From: Macondimonas sp035325645
Lineage (GTDB): Bacteria; Pseudomonadota; Gammaproteobacteria; UBA5335
Reading direction: 5' to 3'
Length of the DNA: 64,000 nt
NCBI GenBank assembly: GCA_035325645.1
Contig: DAOKZK010000008.1
Coordinates: 1-64,000 of the forward strand
Shown here: positions 15,732 to 26,560 of the stretch, piece by piece
Layout of the letters: each line of letters starts with the position of its first letter
How positions within the stretch are numbered: position 1 is the first letter of the stretch
The notes under the pieces: model-generated
Databases searched by the model: none
What the model was told of the DNA's origin: nothing
The model's input: the letters and a program-made list of their open reading frames with translations, nothing else
Position numbers and translations under genes: made by a program

Positions 15732-16668
15732 GGTCGTCGAGCCAGGCCATGTAACGGCTCACGCCGGTGGCGACGTCGAGGAAGGGCTGATCAAAGCCGG
15801 CCGCGCGCAGCGCGCCGATGTCGGCTTCGGTGAAGCTCTGGTAACGCCCGCGCAGATGCTCCGGGAACGGGATGTAGCGGATCTCGCCGTGGCCGGCGTG
15901 CTGGATGATGGGCTGGACCAGTTCGTTGAAGGTCTGGGCGCGGCCGGTGCCGACGTTGAAAATGCCGCGGCGGTCGGTATGGGCCCAGAACCACAGGTTG
16001 ACCGCCACCACATCATCGACGTGGATGAAATCGCGGCGCTGCTCGCCGTTGCCATAGCCCTCGCTGCCCTCGAACAGCGCGATGGTGCCGGAATCATGCA
16101 ATTGGTTGCGCGCATGCCAGGCAACGCTGGCCATGGCGCCCTTGTGCTGCTCGCGCGGGCCGTAGACGTTGAAGTAGCGCAGGCCCACGACCTGCGAAGC
16201 CGCGCGCGGCAGCACGCGGCGCACCACCTGATCGAAGAGCAGCTTGGAGTAGCCGTAGGCGTTGAGCGGCGCTTCGCAGGCGGGATCCTCGCGAAACGCT
16301 CGCCCGCCGCCGTAGACGGCTGCCGAGGAGGCATAGATGAGCGGGACGCGCCGATCCAGGCACCAGGTCAGCAGGTCCCGCGAGTAGCCGTAGTTGTTGC
16401 GCATCAGATAGCGACCGTCCCATTCGGTGGTGGCCGAACAGGCGCCCTGATGGAACACCACCTCGATCGGCGGCAGGCCGGGCCCGTTCAGGCGGGCGAA
16501 CAGTTCGTCGCGATCGAGGTAATCGGCCAGTGTGCAGTCGGCCAGATTGCGGCATTTGGTGCCGTCGGTCAGGTCGTCCACCACCCAGATGTCGGTGCGG
16601 CCACGCGCATTCAGGGCATGCACCAGATTGCTGCCGATGAAACCCGCTCCGCCGGTGACGATGATCAT
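15724..16668 (-). CDS. hldD: ADP-L-glycero-D-manno-heptose 6-epimerase
   Basis: This 314-residue extended short-chain dehydrogenase makes the L,D-heptose donor used by heptosyltransferases. The NAD(P) motif TGGAGFIGSNLV lies at residues 5-16, and the catalytic Tyr/Lys are in NAYGYSKLLFDQ near 136-147. FNVGTGRAQTFNEL and the late FPEHLRGRYQSFTEAD segment match HldD. It is placed between a glycosyltransferase and waaF with 4- and 8-base overlaps, consistent with LPS core assembly. Confidence 0.93.
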   Translation of the reverse strand: MIIVTGGAGFIGSNLVHALNARGRTDIWVVDDLTDGTKCRNLADCTLADYLDRDELFARLNGPGLPPIEVVFHQGACSATTEWDGRYLMRNNYGYSRDLLTWCLDRRVPLIYASSAAVYGGGRAFREDPACEAPLNAYGYSKLLFDQVVRRVLPRAASQVVGLRYFNVYGPREQHKGAMASVAWHARNQLHDSGTIALFEGSEGYGNGEQRRDFIHVDDVVAVNLWFWAHTDRRGIFNVGTGRAQTFNELVQPIIQHAGHGEIRYIPFPEHLRGRYQSFTEADIGALRAAGFDQPFLDVATGVSRYMAWLDDHG

Positions 16669-17708
16669 GCGCTGTGCTCCCGGGCAATGTCGTGATAGAG
16701 GTTCAGATAGGCGGCGGCCATGGCCTCCGGAGTGTACGCCGCCGCTGCTTCCTGGGCCGCCGTGCCGAGCCGCGCGCGCAATGCCGGATCGCCCACCAGT
16801 CGCGCGAGCGCCACCGCCAGCGCGGCGGCATCGCCGGGCGGCACCAGCAGCCCGGTGCGCTCATGCGCGATGAGTTCCGGGATGCCGCCCACGCGGCTGG
16901 CGACGATGGGCAGGCCTTGGGCCATGGCATCGATGAGCGTCGAGCCCAGGCCCTCCTCGCGCGAGGGGAACACGAACACGTCCAGCGCGGCCAGATGATC
17001 GGCGACATTGTCCACGAAACCGGTGAAGACCACCTGCGGCAGGTCCGCCGCCTCGCCGCGCAGCGCCGCATCATCCTTGCCCGACCCGATCAGAAGCACC
17101 GGGCAATCGGCCAGTTCGGGCGCGAGACGCAAGGCACCCAGCAGCACCCGCTGGCCCTTGTGGTGATCGACCAGCGCACCGATCTGCCCGATGCGCAGCC
17201 GGCCGGGATGATGAGCGCGCAGCGCGGCGACCTGCTCAGGATCGGGCGCCTGCAGGCCGGCGACCGAGGCGATCCGCACCGGTTTGAGGTCCGGCTCCCA
17301 CGTGCGCATTGCGGCCGCGACCGCCTCCGAGATGGCCACCACACGTGCCGCGCGGCGATAGACGGTGCGGGTCCAGGCGCCGTCCTTGGGGCGATTGGGC
17401 ACACGGCGGGTGATGAGGTAAGGCCGTCGATGGAGGCGATGCACGACATGGGCGACATGGGTCGCCTTGCCTTCGTGGGCGTGCAGGATGTCGCCCGGCC
17501 GGCTGCCGGTGATCGCACCGAGGTAAGGCGGCCGAAGGGCCAGTCGCTCCAGCCCGGGGACATCCCCAAGGCGATCCAGTAGGGGTTCGCCCGCACGTCC
17601 CCAGAGGGACTGGCGCTGTCCAGCGCGCGCCAGGGCGCGGATCAGCAGTTCGGTCTGGCGTTCACCGCCGCGGTAGCCGCGGGCGAGGTTGACATGGACG
17701 ATGCGCAA
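16665..17708 (-). CDS. Glycosyltransferase family 4, probable LPS core enzyme
   Basis: This 347-residue GT-B glycosyltransferase begins MRIVHVNLARGYRGGERQ. The donor loop FPSREEGLGSTLIDAMAQGLP near residues 252-272 and GGIPELIAHERTGLLVPPGD after it are typical of GT4 retaining enzymes. The start appears to be a TTG at 17708, because the glycine-rich N-terminus of the fold begins there and the previous stop is only six bases away. Its operon with hldD and waaF points to LPS core glycosylation. The sugar is unknown. Confidence 0.85.
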   Translation of the reverse strand: MRIVHVNLARGYRGGERQTELLIRALARAGQRQSLWGRAGEPLLDRLGDVPGLERLALRPPYLGAITGSRPGDILHAHEGKATHVAHVVHRLHRRPYLITRRVPNRPKDGAWTRTVYRRAARVVAISEAVAAAMRTWEPDLKPVRIASVAGLQAPDPEQVAALRAHHPGRLRIGQIGALVDHHKGQRVLLGALRLAPELADCPVLLIGSGKDDAALRGEAADLPQVVFTGFVDNVADHLAALDVFVFPSREEGLGSTLIDAMAQGLPIVASRVGGIPELIAHERTGLLVPPGDAAALAVALARLVGDPALRARLGTAAQEAAAAYTPEAMAAAYLNLYHDIAREHSA

Positions 17709-17714
17709 GCCAGC

Positions 17715-17936
17715 TCAATCGACGAGACGGAAACGCGCACCGCAATAGATGCAACGGTTTTCATCGCCGGGTCGCTCGAGTGCGATATAGACGCGCGGAT
17801 GCCCGTTCCACAGGCTGCTGCCGGGGACGGGGCAATACATCGGCAGGTCGCCGCGGTGCACGGCGTAGACCTTTTCCGCCGCGGGAGTATTCGTGCCGGC
17901 TCGCGGCGGCTCGACATTGACCTCGCCATGCGCCAT
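17715..17936 (-). CDS. CHCC-type zinc-finger domain protein
   Basis: This 73-residue protein has the zf-CHCC layout: Cys in YCPVPG, His in NGHPRVYI, then CIYCG, the same fold as the complex I subunit NDUFS6. An AAGGAG site 8 bases before the ATG supports the start. In many proteobacteria such a gene lies beside LPS or ilvE genes. Here it heads the LPS core operon. Its role is not established. Confidence 0.85.
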   Translation of the reverse strand: MAHGEVNVEPPRAGTNTPAAEKVYAVHRGDLPMYCPVPGSSLWNGHPRVYIALERPGDENRCIYCGARFRLVD

Positions 17937-18124
17937 GTGTCGTTCTCCTTACGATGCGGGCGGCCATCACGCGCGCATCTTGCCCCAGGGCAGGGCGCGC
18001 ATCAACCGGGACGCGCGGCCTCGCCATTCCGGCCGGACATGCGCCGGGACGCGGGAAGTCCCGCCGGCAGGTCATTTTATGAGGCCAGACTGGGATACCG
18101 CCGGCCCGGGATCGGGCCGGGGGC

Positions 18125-18153
18125 TTGACCATTTGTTCAACCAAGCATAAATA
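18125..18153 (+). promoter_or_regulatory. Possible sigma-70 promoter for the aldehyde dehydrogenase
   Basis: TTGACC (18125-18130) is followed after 17 bp by TAAATA (18148-18153) in a locally AT-rich patch. The -35 is good, the -10 matches consensus poorly. It lies about 60 bp before the ATG at 18216. Confidence 0.35.
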
Positions 18154-18215
18154 TTAAACGTTCGGCGTTGCAGCCTGCAGGGCCGCCATAAGATTGCTTC
18201 AGGAGGGACCCCCCA

Positions 18216-19688
18216 ATGAGCTCACCCCAGCCGATTTCCATTTCCGGTCTGGCGCGCCAGCAGGAAGCGCCGGCATCGAATCCCTTGCTGCCGCTGCTGC
18301 AAGCCCAACAAAAGGCTTTTCTCGATCGCGGCATCAGCGACGCCAAGCAGCGCGTGGAAGCGTTGCAAATCCTTGGCAAGGCCATCGGCGAGTACAGCGA
18401 TGAACTCGTCAAGGCCGTGATGGCCGATTTCGGTCACCGTTCGCCGCACGAAACCGTGCTGACCGAGGTGCTGGCCAATCTAGGCGAAATCCGCCTCACC
18501 AAGGGTCACATCAAGAAGTGGATGAAGCCCCACAAGGTGGCCAACAGCATCCAGTCGCTTCCCGCAACCGGTTATGTCGTCTATCAGCCCAAGGGGGTGG
18601 TCGGCATCATGGGCGCCTGGAACTACCCGGCTTTCCTGATCTTCTCGCCGCTGATCGGCGTGCTGGCTGCCGGCAACCACGCCATGATCAAGCCGCCGGA
18701 TGTCACCCCCCGGACTTCCGAGGTGATTGCCGAGCTGATCGCCAAGCATTTCGATCCCAGCTTCATCACCGTGGTGACGGGCGATGTGCAAAAGGCGATC
18801 GAGTTCTCCGAGCTGCCGTTCAACCACCTGATCTACACCGGCAACACCGAGGTCGGTCGCAAGATCATGATGGCGGCTGCGAAGAACCTGACACCGGTCA
18901 CGCTGGAGATGGGCGGCAAGTCCCCGACCATCATCGGCGAGGACTATCCCATCGAAAAAGCCGTGCAGCGCATTCTGCTCGGCAAGACGGTGAATTCGGG
19001 CCAGACCTGTATTGCACCGGACTACGTCATGGTGCCGAAGGGCAAGGAGCAGGAGTTCGTCGACGCCTACTCACGCGCCATCTCCAAGCGCTATCCCACG
19101 GTGGCCGACAATCAGGACATCACCTGGATCGTCAACGACCGGCATTTCAAGCGCGTCAATGCGCTCATCGACGATGCGCGCGAGAAGGGCGCGAACGTCG
19201 TTCAGATCAACCCGCGCAACGAGAAGATCGCCGAGGGCAAGCGCGTCATCCCCCATACCGTGATCACCAACGTGAATGACGACATGGCGGTCATGCAGGA
19301 GGAAATCTTCGGGCCCGTCCTGCCGGTGATGGGTTACGACAGCCTGCAGCAGGCGATGCGCTACGTGCAGGAGCGGCCGCGTCCCCTGGCGCTGTATTAC
19401 TTCGATGCCAACCGCAAGCGGGCGGACCACGTTATCAGTCAGACCATCTCCGGCGGCGCCTGCGTCAACGACACCATGCTGCACATCGCCCATCCGAACC
19501 TGCCCTTCGGCGGCAGCGGCCCGAGCGGGCTGGGCGCGTACCACGGCTTCGACGGCTTCGTCGAGTTTTCGCATAAAAAAGGCGTGCTCTACCAGCGCAA
19601 CTGGTTCTCGCCCAGCATGTTCATCAAGGGCCCCTATCCGAAAAGCGCCGTCGGCCTGCTGCAGCGCGTTTCCAAGTGGCTCGCATGA
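18216..19688 (+). CDS. Coniferyl-aldehyde-type aldehyde dehydrogenase
   Basis: This 490-residue NAD(P)-dependent aldehyde dehydrogenase has its catalytic Cys in SGQTCIAPDYV (C265) and the general base in TLEMGGKSP (E231). PKGVVGIMGAWNYPAF near residue 126 and the C-terminal GGSGPSGLGAYHG segment match the CALDH/fatty aldehyde group with a membrane-leaning tail. AGGAGG lies 9 bases before the ATG. The PQQ alcohol dehydrogenase gene follows, so the enzyme may oxidise the aldehyde that the latter makes, although one is cytosolic and the other periplasmic. Confidence 0.88.
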   Translation: MSSPQPISISGLARQQEAPASNPLLPLLQAQQKAFLDRGISDAKQRVEALQILGKAIGEYSDELVKAVMADFGHRSPHETVLTEVLANLGEIRLTKGHIKKWMKPHKVANSIQSLPATGYVVYQPKGVVGIMGAWNYPAFLIFSPLIGVLAAGNHAMIKPPDVTPRTSEVIAELIAKHFDPSFITVVTGDVQKAIEFSELPFNHLIYTGNTEVGRKIMMAAAKNLTPVTLEMGGKSPTIIGEDYPIEKAVQRILLGKTVNSGQTCIAPDYVMVPKGKEQEFVDAYSRAISKRYPTVADNQDITWIVNDRHFKRVNALIDDAREKGANVVQINPRNEKIAEGKRVIPHTVITNVNDDMAVMQEEIFGPVLPVMGYDSLQQAMRYVQERPRPLALYYFDANRKRADHVISQTISGGACVNDTMLHIAHPNLPFGGSGPSGLGAYHGFDGFVEFSHKKGVLYQRNWFSPSMFIKGPYPKSAVGLLQRVSKWLA

Positions 19689-19708
19689 AGCCATAGTTCA
19701 TCGTCGTC

Positions 19709-19738
19709 GAGCAGGGCCGCCGTCAGCGGCCCTTGCTC
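19709..19738 (+). terminator. GC-rich hairpin after the aldehyde dehydrogenase gene
   Basis: GAGCAGGGCCGC (19709-19720) and GCGGCCCTTGCTC (19726-19738) form a stem with a single bulge and a 5-base loop, 20 bp after the stop. There is no T-tract, so it may attenuate or protect the transcript rather than terminate fully. Confidence 0.45.
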
Positions 19739-19827
19739 ATTCGGCGAGGCGTTCTGGACAACCACGAGATTTGCGCGCAGCATGCCGCAGGTTTTGTCCA
19801 TCCTGAAAAAATACAGGGAGGTTTCCC

Positions 19828-22074
19828 GTGAAGCATCGATTCATGGCAGGGCTGCTGGGGCTCGTTCTCAGCCAGGGGGTCGCCCTTGCCGCACTCACCC
19901 GCGAAGACACCGCGCCCGCAGAAGCCATTCGCGACTCGCTCGCACGCATGACGAGCGAGCGGCTGGTCAAGGCTGAAGACGAACCCGGCAACTGGATGCT
20001 GCACGGCCGGACCTACGGCGAGGATCGCTACAGCCCGCTCAAGCAGATCAACGACCAGACGGTTCCCAATCTGGGGCTGGCCTGGGCATGGGAGACCGGC
20101 ACCAACCGGGGCCTTGAAGCCACCCCCATCGTGGTGGATGGCGTGATGTACGCCACCGGCGCATGGAGCGAGGTCTACGCTCTGGATGCACGAACGGGCA
20201 AGCTCCTGTGGCGCAACGATCTCGATGTGGACAAGACGCGCGGTCAGTACGCCTGCTGCGACGTCGTCAATCGCGGGGCCCAGGTCTGGAACGGCAAGGT
20301 CTATGTCGGCACCATCGATGGCCGTCTGGTGGCGCTCGATGCCGTGACCGGCGAGATCGTCTGGGACGTGCTGACCATCGACAAGTCGCGCCCTTACACC
20401 ATTACCGGCGCGCCACGCATCGTCAAAGGCAACGTCATCATCGGCAATGGAGGCGCGGAGTATGGTGTCCGCGGCTACATCACCGCCTATGATGCCGAGA
20501 CCGGCGAGCAGAAATGGCGTTTCTACACGGTACCCGGAAATCCGGCCGACGGCTTCGAGAACAAGGCCATGGAAATGGCCGCCGAAACCTGGGGCGGTGG
20601 CCCCTGGTGGGAGATCGGCGGGGGCGGTACCGTATGGGACTCCATGGCCTATGACCCCGAGCTGGATCTGCTCTACGTCGGCGTCGGCAACGGCTCACCG
20701 TGGAACAAGCACATCCGTTCGCCAGCCGGCGGCGACAATCTGTTTCTCTCGTCCATCGTCGCGATCAAGCCCGAAACCGGCGAGTATGTCTGGCACTACC
20801 AGACGACCCCTGGCGAGGGCTGGGATTACACAGCCACCCAGCACATCCTCCTTACGGATCTGACCATTGACGGCCAGAAACGCAAGGTGCTGATGCAGGC
20901 ACCCAAGAACGGTTTCTTCTACGTCATCGATCGGGAAACGGGCAAGTTCATCTCGGCCAACAACTACGTCGCCGTGACGTGGGCCAAGGGCATCGATCCC
21001 GAGACCGGCCGTCCGATCCAGACCAACAACTCGTACGAAAAATGGCCCAAAGTCCAGTACCCATCCCCGTTGGGTGGGCATAACTGGATGCCGATGTGCC
21101 TGAGCCGGGATACGGGATACGTTTACATCCCGATCCAGGAAATGGCCATGCTCTACGACAACGACACGGAGTTCGAGTACATCCCCGGCTATTGGAATAC
21201 CGGGATGAAGGTGATGAAGGACGTCCAGTTCCCGACGTGGATCGATCATGACCTCGTCATGGTCCTCGGGGGCAAAGCCGCCAAGGGTTATCTCCAGGCC
21301 TGGGATCCGGTCAAGCAGCGTGAGGTCTGGAAGATCCAGCACGCGGGGCTGTGGAACGGTGGCCTGCTGTGCACAGGCGGCAATCTGGTGCTGCAGGGCA
21401 ACGGCAAGGGCTATTTCGTCGCCTATGCTGCGGACACCGGTCGCAAGCTCTGGGAGTTCGACGCCCAGAACGGCATCATCGCGCCCCCCATCACCTATGA
21501 GATCGACGGCGAGCAATACATCTCTCTGATGGTGGGTTGGGGCGGGTCCGTGGGCCTCTCCTTTGGTGCGGCCGGCAACCCCCGCGAGAACATGTATCCC
21601 ATTGGCCGCATCCTGACCTTCAAGCTGAACGGCAAGGAAAGCCTGCCGCCGGTGCAGATCGCCAGGAAGCTGCCGGAACCCATGGATCTCGCGGCCGACA
21701 GCGAAACCATTGCCAAGGGCGACAAGCTCTACCATCACAACTGCGTGTATTGTCACGGTCCGGGTGGCATTGCCAATCCGAACATGGTCGATCTGCGCCG
21801 CATGGACGCCAAGACGCATGAAAATTTCGTCGCCGTCGTGCTGGGTGGTCGTGATGCTCACAAGACCGGCATGATCGGCTTCTCCGATCAGCTCTCGGTC
21901 GAAGACGTGCAGGCCATTCACGCCTACCTCAACAAGGTGAACGAGAACATGCTGAAGCGCGAGGAGGCCTCGGGGGTGTGGAAGACGTTCAAGAACGCCG
22001 TCTACAGTGTTCTGGGGGCCATCACGAGCTTCTTCGTGGGCCTGCTCAACTGGGCGCTGAACAGAGGTTCCTGA
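19828..22074 (+). CDS. Periplasmic quinohemoprotein alcohol dehydrogenase (PQQ, heme c; type II)
   Basis: The 748-residue precursor has a signal peptide (cleavage near ALA/ALTRED, residue 22), an eight-bladed PQQ propeller and a C-terminal cytochrome c domain. The adjacent-Cys pair is in QYACCDVV (about C142-C143). The catalytic Asp is D333 in GWDYTATQH. The residue two positions on is Thr, not the Asp of lanthanide-dependent enzymes, so calcium is expected. Heme c binds at CVYCH (C639, C642, H643), with a likely Met ligand in KTGMIGF. It starts at a GTG six bases after GGGAGG. It oxidises primary alcohols and passes electrons to a cytochrome or azurin. No PQQ synthesis gene is in the window. 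Confidence 0.92.
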   Translation: MKHRFMAGLLGLVLSQGVALAALTREDTAPAEAIRDSLARMTSERLVKAEDEPGNWMLHGRTYGEDRYSPLKQINDQTVPNLGLAWAWETGTNRGLEATPIVVDGVMYATGAWSEVYALDARTGKLLWRNDLDVDKTRGQYACCDVVNRGAQVWNGKVYVGTIDGRLVALDAVTGEIVWDVLTIDKSRPYTITGAPRIVKGNVIIGNGGAEYGVRGYITAYDAETGEQKWRFYTVPGNPADGFENKAMEMAAETWGGGPWWEIGGGGTVWDSMAYDPELDLLYVGVGNGSPWNKHIRSPAGGDNLFLSSIVAIKPETGEYVWHYQTTPGEGWDYTATQHILLTDLTIDGQKRKVLMQAPKNGFFYVIDRETGKFISANNYVAVTWAKGIDPETGRPIQTNNSYEKWPKVQYPSPLGGHNWMPMCLSRDTGYVYIPIQEMAMLYDNDTEFEYIPGYWNTGMKVMKDVQFPTWIDHDLVMVLGGKAAKGYLQAWDPVKQREVWKIQHAGLWNGGLLCTGGNLVLQGNGKGYFVAYAADTGRKLWEFDAQNGIIAPPITYEIDGEQYISLMVGWGGSVGLSFGAAGNPRENMYPIGRILTFKLNGKESLPPVQIARKLPEPMDLAADSETIAKGDKLYHHNCVYCHGPGGIANPNMVDLRRMDAKTHENFVAVVLGGRDAHKTGMIGFSDQLSVEDVQAIHAYLNKVNENMLKREEASGVWKTFKNAVYSVLGAITSFFVGLLNWALNRGS

Positions 22075-22098
22075 TCCGCGCCACAAGCGCGAGCCATG

Positions 22099-22131
22099 AC
22101 AACGCCGGGTGATCCCCGGCGTTGTTTTTTG
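22099..22131 (+). terminator. Rho-independent terminator after the alcohol dehydrogenase
   Basis: ACAACGCCGGG (22099-22109), loop TGATC, CCCGGCGTTGT (22115-22125), followed by a run of T to 22130. The perfect 11-bp stem and T-tract make this the clearest terminator of the region. It lies between convergent genes and works on the + strand. Confidence 0.92.
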
Positions 22132-22181
22132 AATGGCATGAAAAAGCATGAGAGGCACCGATCAGCTGGTGCCCAAGGCGA

Positions 22182-24806
22182 TCAGTTGAGGCGCGCGCCC
22201 ACCCAGGTGGCGACCCCGCCGAGAGCTTCGTCGAGGCGCGCGGGATCGTTGCCGCCGGCCTGCGCCATGTCGGCTCGGCCGCCACCCTTGCCACCGACCT
22301 GCTGCGCGACGGCGCTGACGAGCTCGCCGGCCTTGATGCGATCGGTGAGATTCGGCGTGACCCCGGCGACCAGCGAGACTTTCTGATCGCCCGCGACGCT
22401 GGCCAGCACGATCGCCGCCGTTCCAAGTCGGTCGCGCAGCTTGTCCAGCGTTTCGCGCAGCGCCTTGGCATCGACGCCGTCGACACGTGCGGCCAATACC
22501 TGCACGCCGGCCACGGTCACGGCTTGGCTCGCCAGATCACCGCCTTGGCTGGCGGCGAGGCGGGAGGTCATGCGGGCCAGCTCACGCTCGCTCATTCTGA
22601 GCTGTTCCTGTAGCTGGACGATACGGGCCGGCACCTCGGCCGGTGTGGTCTTGAGCGCCGCCGCCGCTTGTTGCAGCAAGGCCTGCTGCGCAGAGACGAA
22701 TGCAAGGGCAACCTCGCCAGCGACGGCTTCGACGCGCCGCACCCCTGCCGCCACCCCGGATTCCGCGACGATCTTGAACAGGCCGATGTCGCCGGTGCGG
22801 GCGACATGCGTGCCGCCGCACAGTTCTCGCGAGCTGCCGATGTCGAGCACGCGGACCGTGTCGGCGTACTTTTCGCCGAACAGCATGACGGCCCCGGTCT
22901 GGCGAGCCTCTTCCAAGGGCAATACCCGTGACTGGGTCGGCTGGTTGGCCAGTACTTCGGCGTTGACGAGCGCCTCGATGCGCGCGATCTCCTCCACAGT
23001 CAGGGCGCTGGTGTGGGAGAAGTCGAAACGGGTCTTGTCGGAATCGACCAAGGAGCCCTTTTGCTGCACGTGCGGACCCAAGACTTCACGCAGCGCCTTG
23101 TGCAGCAGATGGGTCGCGGAATGATGGCGCATGATGCGCTGCCGGCGCCCGCTGTCCACCCGCGCGCCGAGTCGGTCCCCGACGCGCAGCGTACCGGCCG
23201 CCAGCTGCCCAACGTGGCCGAAGACCTCGCTCTGGATCTTCTGGGTGTCGCGCACGACGAAGCGAAGCCCGGGTGCCAACAGTTCGCCCGCATCGCCGAC
23301 CTGACCACCGGATTCGGCATAGAAGGGTGTCTCATCGAGAACGACGACGCCCGCCTGCCCCGCCTGCAGCTCGGCCACCTGCGCACCGTCGTGGTAGAGC
23401 GCCAGCACGGTGGCTGCGTCCACGCACAGCGTGTCATACCCCTCGAAGCGCGTGGCCGCGCCGTCGTATTCCATGGCTGCTTCCATTCGGAATCGGCCGG
23501 CTGCGCGCGCCTGTTCCCGCTGACGGGCCATGGCGGTTTCGAACCCGGCCAGGTCCACGTTCACCCCATGCTCGCGCGCGATGTCCTGGGTGAGGTCGAG
23601 TGGAAAACCGTAAGTGTCATGCAGCCTGAACGCCGTCTCCCCGTCCAGACCCTCGCCGCTCGCCGCGGCAGCCTGCAGCGCCGTGTCCAGAATGGCCATG
23701 CCGTGTTCGAGGGTCTCGAAGAAGCGTTCCTCTTCCTGGCGCAAGGTAGCGGTCACGCGCGGCTCCGCCTCGGCCAGCTCGGGATAGGCCGCGCCCATCT
23801 CGGCGACGAGGTCCGGCACCAGCCGATGGAAAAAAGGTTGGCGCATGCCCAGCTTGTAGCCATGGCGCACGGCCCGGCGGATGATGCGCCGCAGCACATA
23901 GCCGCGGCCTTCGTTGCCGGGAATGACACCGTCGGTGACCAGAAACGCGCAGGCGCGCACATGGTCCGCGAGCACCCGCAGCGATGGATTGTCTGCGTTG
24001 GACACCCCGGTTTCGCGCGCAGCGGCAGCGATCAGGGCCCGGAACAGATCGATGTCATAGTTGCTGTGGACGCCTTGCAGCACGGCAGCGAGGCGTTCCA
24101 GGCCCATGCCGGTGTCCACCGACGGCTTGGGCAGCGGATGCAGGGCGCCGGTCGCGTCGCGGTCGAACTGCATGAACACGAGATTCCAGATCTCGATGTA
24201 GCGATCGCCGTCTTCATCCGGGCTGCCGGGCGGGCCGCCGGCAACCTCGGGGCCGTGATCATAGAAAATCTCGGAACAGGGCCCGCAGGGGCCGGTATCG
24301 CCCATCTGCCAGAAATTGTCCGAGCCGCCGCCGGGCTTGTCGCCGATGCGGATGATGCGCTCGACAGGCAGGCCGATCTCGCGCTGCCAGATGTCGTAGG
24401 CCTCGTCGTCGGTGGCGTACACCGTGGCCCAGAGCCGCTCCGGCGGCAAGGCCAGCGTGACCGTCAGGAATTCCCACGCAAACTGGATGGCCTCACGCTT
24501 GAAATAATCCCCGAAGCTGAAGTTGCCCAGCATCTCGAAGAAGGTGTGATGGCGGGCCGTGTAGCCGACGTTTTCGAGGTCATTGTGCTTGCCACCGGCG
24601 CGCACGCAGCGCTGGGCGCTGGCCGCCCGCACATAGGGCCGATCCTCGCGCCCCAGGAACACGTCCTTGAATTGCACCATGCCGGCATTGGTGAACAGCA
24701 GCGTCGGATCGTTGCCGGGAACCAGCGGGCTGCTGGGCACGACGGTGTGCCCGTGGCCTTGGAAGAATTCCAGGAAGCGATGGCGGAGTTCAGCGCTGGT
24801 CATCAT
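22182..24806 (-). CDS. alaS: Alanyl-tRNA synthetase
   Basis: This 874-residue class II synthetase charges tRNA-Ala. Its N-terminus (LRHRFLEFFQGHGHTVVPSS) aligns with E. coli AlaS, which supports MMTSAEL as the start; the ATG at 24803 is an equal choice. The catalytic region shows NDPTLLFTNAGMVQFKDVFLG. The editing-domain zinc site has HHSATHLLH and CGGTHVARTG, and the C-terminal DHHA1 domain ends with GGGRADMAQAGG. No clear Shine-Dalgarno site is seen. The gene follows recX, a conserved gammaproteobacterial order. Confidence 0.97.
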   Translation of the reverse strand: MMTSAELRHRFLEFFQGHGHTVVPSSPLVPGNDPTLLFTNAGMVQFKDVFLGREDRPYVRAASAQRCVRAGGKHNDLENVGYTARHHTFFEMLGNFSFGDYFKREAIQFAWEFLTVTLALPPERLWATVYATDDEAYDIWQREIGLPVERIIRIGDKPGGGSDNFWQMGDTGPCGPCSEIFYDHGPEVAGGPPGSPDEDGDRYIEIWNLVFMQFDRDATGALHPLPKPSVDTGMGLERLAAVLQGVHSNYDIDLFRALIAAAARETGVSNADNPSLRVLADHVRACAFLVTDGVIPGNEGRGYVLRRIIRRAVRHGYKLGMRQPFFHRLVPDLVAEMGAAYPELAEAEPRVTATLRQEEERFFETLEHGMAILDTALQAAAASGEGLDGETAFRLHDTYGFPLDLTQDIAREHGVNVDLAGFETAMARQREQARAAGRFRMEAAMEYDGAATRFEGYDTLCVDAATVLALYHDGAQVAELQAGQAGVVVLDETPFYAESGGQVGDAGELLAPGLRFVVRDTQKIQSEVFGHVGQLAAGTLRVGDRLGARVDSGRRQRIMRHHSATHLLHKALREVLGPHVQQKGSLVDSDKTRFDFSHTSALTVEEIARIEALVNAEVLANQPTQSRVLPLEEARQTGAVMLFGEKYADTVRVLDIGSSRELCGGTHVARTGDIGLFKIVAESGVAAGVRRVEAVAGEVALAFVSAQQALLQQAAAALKTTPAEVPARIVQLQEQLRMSERELARMTSRLAASQGGDLASQAVTVAGVQVLAARVDGVDAKALRETLDKLRDRLGTAAIVLASVAGDQKVSLVAGVTPNLTDRIKAGELVSAVAQQVGGKGGGRADMAQAGGNDPARLDEALGGVATWVGARLN

Positions 24807-25332
24807 GGCGGACGGCCCGATCGGCAAAATGGCCCCAAGTATAGGCAAAGGACCCCAATTTAAGAATCAGTCCGGCTCGGCGTCCATCGGCGCGGACCCG
24901 CCACGGGGACGGGGCAGCTGGCGACGGATCAGCTCGGGCGCATAGCCGCGGCGCTCCAGATAGCGCGCCTGTCGAGCCCACGCCGGCCAGTCGGCGGGCG
25001 GCGCGGCTCCGAACCGCCGCCGGCGGACAGTCTCCAAGCGCTCGGCCCAGTTCTCGTCATCCGGCAGCGTCTCCTGGATGAGCGCTGCGTCCACACCGGC
25101 TTGCGCCAGCCCCTGGCGCAAGCGGCGGGGTCCGTCACCCCGCGCGAGATGAGCGCGCGTCCAGCTTTCGGCGTAGCGCACCTCGCTGAGCAGGGCGTCT
25201 GCTTCCAGCGCATCGAGCAGGCGGGCCGTTTGCTCTGGCGTCGCACCCCAGCGCATCAGCCGCTCGCCCAGCTCGCGCCGGGCGTATTCGCGCCGCCCCA
25301 GGAGCCGCAGTGCGCGCGCCCGCAGGATGGCG

Positions 25333-26370
<1,038 letters not shown>

Positions 26371-26560
26371 CCGCCCCTCGCTCCGGCCGCCTGGTGGCGA
26401 CCTGTTGAAAGAAATCGCGATGCGCATGCGCCGGGGTTCTTGACGTCCGGGGCGATGTCTACCGCAAAGATCGATTATTCCATAAAGACAAAGGTCCGAG
26501 GGTTGCCCAACCACCGCGCCACAGGCGCTGCGGTTATCCCGATGCGGTGGGTTGATTGGT

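Noticed and set aside
26371..26520. SOS box upstream of recA
   Set aside because: No CTG-N10-CAG pair was found in the recA leader, so no LexA site is annotated.
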